From Serratia proteamaculans (GTDB lineage Bacteria > Pseudomonadota > Gammaproteobacteria > Enterobacterales > Enterobacteriaceae): 64,000 nt of DNA. Position numbers and translations under genes: made by a program. The stretch lies in assembly GCF_008830365.1 (NCBI RefSeq), contig NZ_WBKI01000001.1, forward strand, positions 1,488,001 to 1,552,000, given 5' to 3'. Of this stretch, positions 1 through 6,424 are shown piece by piece. Below the pieces are notes generated by a model. The model searched no databases. It saw only the letters and a program-made list of their open reading frames with translations, and was not told the DNA's origin. Position 1 is the first letter of the stretch; the number at the start of each line of letters is the position of its first letter.

Positions 1-741
1 TCGTGGACTCATGGCAACCCGTTCGGCCAGTTTCTCAACGGAAAGATCTTCCGCCAGATTTTCCAGGATCCAGCACTGGAGATCGCGGATTGGGCCGGGG
101 GTTTTAGCCTGATTTAACGGGTAACGGCTGAACTGCGCCTGCCCGCCGGGCCGACGCAAAAACATCACCAGGTCCTGCGCCACTTCGCGGGCCTGAGTAA
201 AACCGTAATCGTCTTCCACCAGCGCCAGCGTCAGATCGAACCCGGAGCTGACGCCGCCGGAGGTCCAGACACTGCCGTCCTGCACATAGATCGGCCCATT
301 TTCGACCAGCACTTTGGGGAATCGAGATTGCAAGGTGTCCAGCAACCGCCAGTGCGTGGTGGCACGACGGCCATCCAGCAACCCGGCTTCAGCAAGCAAC
401 AAGGCCCCGCCACAAACGGAGGCAATTCGGCGCGCTTTGGGTGCGGCACGACGTAGCCAATCCACCACAAAAGCACTTTCTTCCTCGGTCGCCCCTTTGC
501 CGGTGACGATAATGGTGTCACGCGCTTGTTCTGGATCCAGATCGCAAAGACGATGGTCAGCCAACAGGTTCAAACCTGAGGACCCATGCACCACCCGATG
601 AGACTGGGTAGTGACTATCGCTATCTGGTAGAGCGGCGCGTCATCGGGCCTCAAGCGGTTGGCTTGCATCAGGATGTCGGCGATCCCCGCCGACTCAAAC
701 AACATGCCCCCTTCAGGGACGATAATCAGAAATGTATGCAT
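1..741 (-). CDS. GlxA family transcriptional regulator (DJ-1/PfpI plus AraC), C-terminus outside the window
   Basis: Reading leftwards from an ATG at 741, 247 codons stay open to the window edge, so the gene is partial at its C-terminus. Residues 1-190 form a DJ-1/PfpI (class I glutamine amidotransferase-like) domain. The nucleophile-elbow motif ASVCGGALLLAEAGLL is visible, with Cys110. From about residue 215 the start of an AraC-type helix-turn-helix appears (ENLAEDLSVEKLAERVAMSPR). Known family: regulators in which an amidotransferase-like domain senses a ligand and the AraC domain binds DNA. The target is unknown, and the neighbouring LLM monooxygenase gene on the same strand is only a possible one. 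Confident of the family, not of the function. Confidence 0.85.
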   Translation of the reverse strand, partial: MHTFLIIVPEGGMLFESAGIADILMQANRLRPDDAPLYQIAIVTTQSHRVVHGSSGLNLLADHRLCDLDPEQARDTIIVTGKGATEEESAFVVDWLRRAAPKARRIASVCGGALLLAEAGLLDGRRATTHWRLLDTLQSRFPKVLVENGPIYVQDGSVWTSGGVSSGFDLTLALVEDDYGFTQAREVAQDLVMFLRRPGGQAQFSRYPLNQAKTPGPIRDLQCWILENLAEDLSVEKLAERVAMSPR

Positions 742-773
742 GTCGTTAAAATACAAATTGAGCAAAATAAGTC

Positions 774-806
774 AAGCCCGCCGCAGAAACCTCAGGCGGG
801 TTTTTG
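774..806. terminator. Hairpin between the LLM gene and the GlxA-type gene
   Basis: CCCGCC and GGCGGG pair across a 12-nt loop. The + strand continues into TTTTTGAC and the - strand into CTTGACTTATTTT. It lies just past the stop of the leftward LLM gene, so a terminator for that gene is likely. The T-run is better on the + strand, where no gene reads in. Confidence 0.5.
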
Positions 807-818
807 ACTATGACCTAA

Positions 819-1841
819 TTAGCGCCAATCCAGCGCAGGGGCGATATGAGTCAGGATCGACTCAATCACATGGGCGTTATACTCAACACCCAGCTGGTTT
901 GGCACGGTCAGCAGCAAGGTGTCCGCCTCGGCAATTGCTTCGTCCTGCGCCAGTTGTTTGATCAACAGCTCCGGCTCGGCGGCATAGCTGCGGCCGAATA
1001 TCGCCCGGGTCTGATCGCCGATATACCCCACCTGATCGCCGTCCTGCCCGCTATTGCCAAAATAGTTGCGATCCCGCTGGTCCATCAACGCAAAGATGCT
1101 GCGGCTGACCGACACGCGGGGTTCCCGTTTATGCCCGGCGACCTTCCAGGCTTCGCGATACGCGCGGATCTGCTTCGCTTGCTGCACGTGGAACGGCTCG
1201 CCGGTTTCGTCGTTTTTCAGCGTTGAGCTTTGCAGGTTCATCCCCAACTTCGCCGCCCAAATGGCCGTAGCATCCGAGCTGGCCCCCCACCAGATGCGAT
1301 CCCTCAGCCCGGCGGAGAAAGGCTCCACCCGCAGCAAGCCCGGCGGATTCGGGAACATCGGCTGCGGGCTAGGTTCGGCGAATCCTTCGCCACGCAACGC
1401 ATCAAGCAGCACTTCGGTGTGGCGGCGAGCCATATCGGCTTCGGTCTCGCCTTCGGCCGGGGTATAGCCAAAGTAACGCCAACCATCAATCACCTGCTCG
1501 GGAGAGCCGCGACTGATGCCAAGCTGCAAGCGCCCGCCTGAAATCAGGTCGGCGGCGCCGGCGTCTTCCACCATATACAGCGGGTTTTCATAACGCATGT
1601 CGATCACGCCGGTACCGATTTCAATGCGCTGGGTTTTGGCACCGATGGCGGCCAACAGCGGAAATGGCGAGCCAAGTTGGCGCGCGAAGTGGTGTACGCG
1701 GAAATAGGCCCCGTCCGCCCCCAGCTCTTCTGCCGCGACGGCAAGATCGATGGATTGCAACAGTGCATCGCCAGCCGAGCGGGTGCCCGACTGCGACGAA
1801 GGCGTCCAGTGACCAAAAGAGAGAAATCCAATTTTCTTCAT
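819..1841 (-). CDS. LLM class flavin-dependent oxidoreductase (bacterial luciferase-like)
   Basis: A 340-aa protein that starts MKKIGFLSFGHW and shows the luciferase-like barrel pattern: the early AEELGADGAYFRVHHFARQ helix/strand, then QRIEIGTGVIDMRYENPL and SGGRLQLGISRGSPEQV. Family members are cytosolic FMN- or F420-dependent monooxygenases or reductases. In enterobacteria FMNH2 is normally supplied by a separate reductase. No reductase gene is adjacent. The gene is single, followed by a hairpin, and shares its strand with the GlxA-type regulator about 80 bp downstream. The substrate cannot be told from the sequence. Confidence 0.85.
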   Translation of the reverse strand: MKKIGFLSFGHWTPSSQSGTRSAGDALLQSIDLAVAAEELGADGAYFRVHHFARQLGSPFPLLAAIGAKTQRIEIGTGVIDMRYENPLYMVEDAGAADLISGGRLQLGISRGSPEQVIDGWRYFGYTPAEGETEADMARRHTEVLLDALRGEGFAEPSPQPMFPNPPGLLRVEPFSAGLRDRIWWGASSDATAIWAAKLGMNLQSSTLKNDETGEPFHVQQAKQIRAYREAWKVAGHKREPRVSVSRSIFALMDQRDRNYFGNSGQDGDQVGYIGDQTRAIFGRSYAAEPELLIKQLAQDEAIAEADTLLLTVPNQLGVEYNAHVIESILTHIAPALDWR

Positions 1842-2027
1842 GGGTAGTGTCCTTAGAGTGAATTATGACCGGAATACAGTGACAAACATGCCCCCCTGCA
1901 AGCCAGAAAAATTGTATTGGACCGCACTAAACGAACCGTTTTCGGCTAGGAAAAACCTTAATGCCGGGTGCCCTTATCCACCGTCCGGGCATTGTAATCA
2001 AAAAGTAAATATCGTATAACAGGCTCC

Positions 2028-2112
2028 TCCGAGGGGTGTCCTGTAAAGGGCTGAGATGGCGTAAGCCGAACCCTTTGAACCTGATCTGGGTCATGCCAGC
2101 GAAGGGACGGGT
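2028..2112 (+). promoter_or_regulatory. TPP riboswitch (THI element)
   Basis: The conserved THI-box blocks occur in order: GAGGGGTGTC at 2031-2040, GGGCTGAGATGGC at 2048-2060, and CCCTTTGAACCTGATCTGGG at 2071-2090 followed by TCATGCCAGCGAAGGGA. This is the thiamine pyrophosphate aptamer. It sits in the leader of tenA, 75 nt before the ATG, and should repress the tenA-thiZXY operon when TPP is plentiful. The exact 5' limit of helix P1 is approximate. Confidence 0.95.
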
Positions 2113-2113
2113 C

Positions 2114-2138
2114 GGCAATAACACCATCAGTTATTGCC
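2114..2138 (+). promoter_or_regulatory. Hairpin just after the TPP aptamer (candidate expression platform)
   Basis: A perfect 9-bp inverted repeat, GGCAATAAC and GTTATTGCC, with the 7-nt loop ACCATCA. It begins directly after the aptamer and ends about 40 nt before the tenA ribosome-binding site. The following bases (CGTTCTTACC) contain only a weak T-run, so attenuation by termination is possible but not proven. Its role as expression platform is inferred from position. Confidence 0.5.
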
Positions 2139-2187
2139 CGTTCTTACCTCAGCACGCCCGGATCTCCACTTAATTTTTGGAGGTCCC

Positions 2188-2868
2188 ATGTTTACCCCCC
2201 AATTCGACGACGGTCTTTACGGACGGTTGCGCCAACAGGCCGGTAGCCACTGGCAGGACTATGTCGCTCATCCCTTTATTCAGCAACTGGCCGTCGGTAC
2301 CTTGCCGGAACCCGCTTTCCGTCGCTATCTGACCCAGGATTATCTGTTTCTGATCCACTTTGCCCGCGCCTACGCGCTGCTGGTCAGCAAGCTGCGCACC
2401 CTGCCGGAGATGCGCGCAGCCACCGCCTCGCTCAATGCGATTGTCGCCGAACTGCCTTTGCATCTGGCCTATTGCGCCGACTGGGGGCTGAGCGAGCCGC
2501 AGATTGCCGCCGAACCCGAGGCAGCGGAGACCCTCAACTACACCCGCTATGTGCTCGATATCGGTCACGCCGGTGATGCCCTGGATCTGCTGGCAGCCCT
2601 GCTGCCCTGCGTCGCCGGCTATGCCGAGATTGGCCTACGCCTGCTCAACGATCCCGCCACGGTGATGGAAGCTAATCCTTATGCCTCGTGGATCCGCAAC
2701 TATGGCGATCCGGCCTATCTGGCCGGGGTGCAGGCCGCGCTCGACCTGCTGGAAAACGTTGGCCGCCAGCGTGGGGCTGAGAGCCGCCTGGCCGAGCTGT
2801 CGGTGATTTTCACCACCGCCACCCGGCTGGAATCCGCCTTCTGGCAAATGGGGCTGAATGCCCAATGA
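2188..2868 (+). CDS. tenA: Aminopyrimidine aminohydrolase / thiaminase II TenA
   Basis: A 226-aa all-helical TenA protein. The enzyme hydrolyses aminomethyl-pyrimidine breakdown products of thiamine to HMP, which is reused for thiamine synthesis. The catalytic Cys141 sits in LLPCVAGYAEIG, making this a TenA_C rather than TenA_E member. The C-terminal ESAFW motif carries the second acidic active-site residue (about Glu215). The start is set by the GGAGG ribosome-binding site at 2179-2183 before ATG 2188. An in-frame TTG at 2134 would run through the leader hairpin and is unlikely. It is first in a TPP-riboswitch operon and overlaps thiZ by 4 nt (ATGA). Confidence 0.93.
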   Translation: MFTPQFDDGLYGRLRQQAGSHWQDYVAHPFIQQLAVGTLPEPAFRRYLTQDYLFLIHFARAYALLVSKLRTLPEMRAATASLNAIVAELPLHLAYCADWGLSEPQIAAEPEAAETLNYTRYVLDIGHAGDALDLLAALLPCVAGYAEIGLRLLNDPATVMEANPYASWIRNYGDPAYLAGVQAALDLLENVGRQRGAESRLAELSVIFTTATRLESAFWQMGLNAQ

Positions 2869-3620
2869 GTATAGGCAATGCGCAGCACGATGGCGTCCGG
2901 CCGGGTATTCAGGTGCGGGATTTAACCCTGCGCTTTGGTCAGCAGGTGATTTTCGACCGGCTTAGTTTTGATATCGCAGGCGGCAGCTTTGTCACCCTGC
3001 TCGGTGCCAGCGGTGCGGGGAAAACCAGCCTGCTAAAGATTATTGCCGGGCTGGCGAAACCCACCGCAGGTACGGTCATCGGCAGCGATGGCCAGCCGAT
3101 TGCCGGGCGCATCGCCTATATGGGGCAAAAAGATTTGCTCTATCCGTGGCTGACCATTGACCAGAACATTAGCCTCGGTGCGCGGCTACGCGGCGAAAAG
3201 GTCGATCGCCCCTGGGCGGAGCACCTGCTGGAACGCGTGGGGCTGAACGGTTATGGCAACGCTCTGCCTGCTGCGCTATCCGGTGGCATGCGCCAGCGCG
3301 CCGCCATCGCCCGTACCCTGTATGAACGCCAGCCGATTGTGCTGATGGATGAACCCTTTTCGGCGCTGGACACCATAACCCGCGCCATGATCCAGACGCT
3401 GGCCGCCGACCTGCTGGCGCAGCATACCGTGTTGCTGATTACTCATGACCCGATGGAGGCCTGCCGCCTTAGTCATCGCCTGCTGGTGCTGTCCCGTTAC
3501 CCCGCAGGTATCGACGATAGCCATATTATCGAAGGCCTGCCGCCGCGTGCGCCGGACGATCCTCAACTGCTGAAAAGCCAGAGCGAGTTACTGCTGCAAC
3601 TGGTGAGGGCTGCCGGATGA
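2865..3620 (+). CDS. thiZ: ABC transporter ATPase of the thiamine-pyrimidine importer
   Basis: A 251-aa nucleotide-binding subunit of the nitrate/taurine-type ABC family. Walker A GASGAGKTS lies at residues 47-55, the signature LSGGMRQ at 138-144, Walker B IVLMDEP at 158-164, and the switch histidine at about 194 in LITHDP. It overlaps tenA upstream and thiX downstream by 4 nt each, so it is translationally coupled. Linkage to tenA, a THI box and a Thi5/NMT1-like binding protein points to uptake of formylaminopyrimidine or related HMP precursors (ThiXYZ). The specificity is inferred from this context. Confidence 0.88.
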   Translation: MSIGNAQHDGVRPGIQVRDLTLRFGQQVIFDRLSFDIAGGSFVTLLGASGAGKTSLLKIIAGLAKPTAGTVIGSDGQPIAGRIAYMGQKDLLYPWLTIDQNISLGARLRGEKVDRPWAEHLLERVGLNGYGNALPAALSGGMRQRAAIARTLYERQPIVLMDEPFSALDTITRAMIQTLAADLLAQHTVLLITHDPMEACRLSHRLLVLSRYPAGIDDSHIIEGLPPRAPDDPQLLKSQSELLLQLVRAAG

Positions 3621-4384
3621 CGCCGCAGGTAGAAAGCCGCCTGTCACGGATGCGCCGCAGCCTGACGGTGTTTGCCGGCCTGTTACTGCTGTGGGGGTTG
3701 GTCACTTTGGGCGATATTCCCGCCTTTTTGCTGCCGTCCCCCTCTGCGGTAGCGCAGGCGCTGTGGAATGACCGGGCCTACCTCGCTTATCACACGCTGA
3801 TCACCGCCGCCGAGATCGCCTGCGGCCTGCTGGCCGGGGTGTTGCTCGGTGCCGTGCTGGCGCTGTGCATGATTTATTCCCCACGGCTGCAACGCTGGCT
3901 GATGCCCCTGGTGCTGACCAGCCAGGCGATACCGGTGTTTGCGCTGGCCCCTCTGCTGGTGCTGTGGTTTGGCTTTGGCATGAGCGCCAAAGTAGTGATG
4001 GCGGTGCTGGTGATCTTCTTCCCGGTCACCTCGGCCTTCTTCGACGGGCTGCGCCGGGTCAATAACGATTATCTCGATCTGGCCCGCACCCTGCGCGCCT
4101 CCCCCTGGGCCCAACTGCGGCACGTGCGGCTGATGGCGGCGCTGCCGGCCTTTGGTTCCGGGCTGCGGATGGCCGCTGCCGTCGCCCCGATTGGCGCGAT
4201 TATCGGTGAATGGGTGGGCTCGGCGGAGGGGCTGGGTTATGTGATGCTTAACGCCAACGCGCGCATGCAGACCGACATCTGTTTCGCCGCGTTGTTTATT
4301 CTGGTGCTGATGACCGTCTTGCTTTGGGTGACGGTGGACGCGCTGCTGCTGCGCCTGATCAACTGGGCGCCGGAACATGACTGA
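3617..4384 (+). CDS. thiX: ABC transporter permease of the thiamine-pyrimidine importer
   Basis: A 255-aa inner-membrane permease of the binding-protein-dependent transport superfamily with about six hydrophobic segments. The first spans roughly residues 15-35 (LTVFAGLLLLWGLVTL). The EAA-like loop that docks the ATPase is seen around DLARTLRASPWAQLRHVRL (residues 154-172). It overlaps thiZ by 4 nt and its stop lies 17 nt before the thiY ATG. It forms the membrane channel of ThiXYZ. Confidence 0.88.
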   Translation: MTPQVESRLSRMRRSLTVFAGLLLLWGLVTLGDIPAFLLPSPSAVAQALWNDRAYLAYHTLITAAEIACGLLAGVLLGAVLALCMIYSPRLQRWLMPLVLTSQAIPVFALAPLLVLWFGFGMSAKVVMAVLVIFFPVTSAFFDGLRRVNNDYLDLARTLRASPWAQLRHVRLMAALPAFGSGLRMAAAVAPIGAIIGEWVGSAEGLGYVMLNANARMQTDICFAALFILVLMTVLLWVTVDALLLRLINWAPEHD

Positions 4385-4400
4385 AAATAAGGGATCCACA

Positions 4401-5336
4401 ATGATTAAAAATACCCTGTGCGGCCTGATATTTAGCGCCACGCTGGCCGGACAAGCCACCGCCGCTGAAAAACTGACGCTGGTGCTCGACTGGTATATCA
4501 ACCCTGACCACGCGCCGATTATGGTGGCCGAGCAGATCGGTGCCTTCAAGGCCGAAGGGCTGGACGTCAAGATCGTGCCACCTTCCGATCCGGCGCTGCC
4601 ACCGCGGCTGGTGGCGGCAAAACAGGCCGATCTGGCGATCACCTATCAGCCACAGCTGCATTTCTTCGCCGATCAGGGCCTGCCGCTAGTGCGCGTAGGC
4701 ACCCTGATTAATTCACCGCTGAATACCGTGATTACGCTGGATAAAAGTATCACCACCCCGGCGGGTCTTAAGGGCAAAAAAATTGGCTATTCGGTCAGCG
4801 GTATCGAGCAGGCCACGCTGGCAACCATGTTCAAACATGAACACCTCAACCCTGACGACGGCAAGTTGATCAACGTTAATTTCCAACTGACCAGCGCCCT
4901 GATGGCGGGCCAGGTTGATGCGGTGATTGGCGGTTATCGCAATATTGAAGCGCTGGAACTCAAACTGCAGGGCAAGGATCCGGTGGTGTTTAACGTGGAA
5001 GACTACGGGGTTCCGACTTACGACGAACTGATCATCGTCGCCAATCGCGACGCGGTGACCGAGCCGAAAATCAAAAAATTCCTCGTGGCACTGAAAAAAG
5101 GCAACGACTACCTGCAGGCCCACCCGCAGGAAAGCTGGCTAGCGTTCGCCAAGGCCCATCCGGAACTGAATACCGAGCTGAACAAACAGGCCTGGCAGGC
5201 CAGCCTGCCATTGTTCGCCCGCGATCCGGCCAGGCTGGATAAAGCCCGCTATCAGGCCTACGAACAATTCCTGTTCGACAATAAGCTGATCAAGAAAATC
5301 ACCCCGGTAGAGCAATATGCGGTGGAGCTGTACTAA
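4401..5336 (+). CDS. thiY: Periplasmic binding protein for thiamine pyrimidine precursor (NMT1/THI5-like)
   Basis: A 311-aa protein beginning MIKNTLCGLIFSATLAGQ with a signal peptide likely cut after ATAA. The mature part has the NMT1/THI5-like binding-protein fold (LTLVLDWYINPDHAPIMVAEQ near the N-terminus). Family members bind formylaminopyrimidine/HMP compounds and deliver them to the ThiX-ThiZ permease. The ATG at 4401 has AAGGGA just upstream and leaves the signal peptide at the very N-terminus. An ATG at 4377, overlapping the thiX stop, would add 8 residues and is less likely. It is last in the operon. Confidence 0.88.
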   Translation: MIKNTLCGLIFSATLAGQATAAEKLTLVLDWYINPDHAPIMVAEQIGAFKAEGLDVKIVPPSDPALPPRLVAAKQADLAITYQPQLHFFADQGLPLVRVGTLINSPLNTVITLDKSITTPAGLKGKKIGYSVSGIEQATLATMFKHEHLNPDDGKLINVNFQLTSALMAGQVDAVIGGYRNIEALELKLQGKDPVVFNVEDYGVPTYDELIIVANRDAVTEPKIKKFLVALKKGNDYLQAHPQESWLAFAKAHPELNTELNKQAWQASLPLFARDPARLDKARYQAYEQFLFDNKLIKKITPVEQYAVELY

Positions 5337-5355
5337 GGGCTCGCATTGCCTGTTG

Positions 5356-5387
5356 CCCTCACCCTAACCCTCTCCCCTGGGAGAGGG
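5356..5387. repeat. REP-like hairpin repeat between convergent genes
   Basis: A short CT-rich element ending in CCCTCTCCC-CT-GGGAGAGGG, an almost perfect 20-nt palindrome. It lies between the convergent thiY and the 5402-6133 gene. Similar CCCTAACCC/CTCTCCC elements are dispersed in many gamma-proteobacterial genomes. A related core (CCTCTCCC...GGGAGAGG) recurs here at 40666-40691. It may also serve as a bidirectional terminator. Confidence 0.55.
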
Positions 5388-5401
5388 TATATTTTGCGCT
5401 A

Positions 5402-6133
5402 TCAGGCAGAAGGGGCCAGGGTCACATCCCCCTGGCCGCTGCGCTGCAGGGCCTGCAGCACCAGCCCGTTTGCCTTGCACCGCTCCACAAATTCGCGCAC
5501 ATAGGCCGCCCCGGCTGTTTTTTCTCGCGGCACCGCCATCGCCTGGTGGATCGCGGTGAAATGCCCGGCCAGCACCCGGTAAGCCGGATTTGCCGCTGCG
5601 GCGGCCAGCAAAGGTTGACGCACGCCTGCTGCGGCATCCAGGCCCTGCTCCAGGAACAGGGTTATCGCCTCGGCGGAGGTCTCTGCTCGCACCAACTGCG
5701 CATGCTTTAAGGTACGTGACAAATACAGGTCATAGGCCGCGCCCTTGCCCACCGCGATGCGCACCTCAGGCCGATCCAACTCGGCCACCTGCTGCCAGGG
5801 TGACGCCTGTGCCAGCAAATAAGTGCCTTCAATGATCACATAAGGCGCGCTGAAAGCGATTTGTTCCGCCCGCACCGGCTCGATAGCCATAAAGGCCACA
5901 TTCCAGGCCGAGGTTGCCAATGCGGCGAAAACCTTGCCCGCCGCGTCGTAAGTCACCAACTCCAATGCCACGCCCAGTTCATGCGCCAATGCGCTGGCTA
6001 AAACCACGGACACGCCCTGCGGTTCGCCATCCGGCCCCGTCTGCGCCAAAACCGGATTGCCAAGATTGATCGCCGCGCGCAGGACACCCTGTGGGGCCAG
6101 GTCAGCAAGTACGGCTACGGGAATAGGGTCCAT
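5402..6133 (-). CDS. Solute-binding-protein-fold protein (SBP_bac_3) without signal peptide
   Basis: 243 aa with the two-lobe amino-acid binding-protein pattern: LRAAINLGNPVL near the start, GVSVVLASALAHELGVALELV, WNVAFMAIEPVRAEQIAFSAPYV, and RIAVGKGAAYDLYLSRTL at the second lobe. Family members are normally periplasmic receptors of polar amino-acid importers. This one starts MDPIPVAVLADLAPQG with no hydrophobic leader. The ATG at 6133 is preceded by a strong AAGGAG, so an upstream signal sequence is unlikely. No permease or ATPase is adjacent. It is probably cytosolic, as a ligand sensor or enzyme; its role is unknown. Confidence 0.7.
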   Translation of the reverse strand: MDPIPVAVLADLAPQGVLRAAINLGNPVLAQTGPDGEPQGVSVVLASALAHELGVALELVTYDAAGKVFAALATSAWNVAFMAIEPVRAEQIAFSAPYVIIEGTYLLAQASPWQQVAELDRPEVRIAVGKGAAYDLYLSRTLKHAQLVRAETSAEAITLFLEQGLDAAAGVRQPLLAAAAANPAYRVLAGHFTAIHQAMAVPREKTAGAAYVREFVERCKANGLVLQALQRSGQGDVTLAPSA

Positions 6134-6307
6134 GGTTATCTCCTTAATAATGAGTCACTGCGCCTCTTCAACGCGTCCCATTAATGTTATAGCCCAATAT
6201 CGACTGAGCAGCATTTAACCGTGGCTCCCCCTGGAGACGTGACTGGCGTCACAGTATTGTCACAAAAATGACCAATCGTCCCCCGCCGCACTGGGCCGCG
6301 GCAAACA

Positions 6308-6334
6308 CGCATTGACCCTGTCGCGGTCAATGCG
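6308..6334. promoter_or_regulatory. 10-bp perfect inverted repeat upstream of opgB
   Basis: CGCATTGACC and GGTCAATGCG flank a 7-nt spacer, CTGTCGC, about 90 nt before the opgB ATG. The 291-bp gap 6134-6424 also holds a smaller GTGAC/GTCAC dyad at 6239-6252 and otherwise nothing I recognise. The large repeat could be an operator or a leader hairpin of opgB. No regulator is identifiable. Confidence 0.4.
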
Positions 6335-6424
6335 CTATACCCTTCCTCTTTCGCGCTGTGCGCGGTTCAGCCGCGTTTCTCAGGGCAGTTAAGATTTTCT
6401 TTTTAATCAGACAGGGTACGGTGG

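Noticed and set aside
2134..2187. TTG-initiated 18-codon extension of tenA
   Set aside because: It runs through the leader hairpin and has no ribosome site, whereas ATG 2188 has a strong GGAGG and gives the family length.
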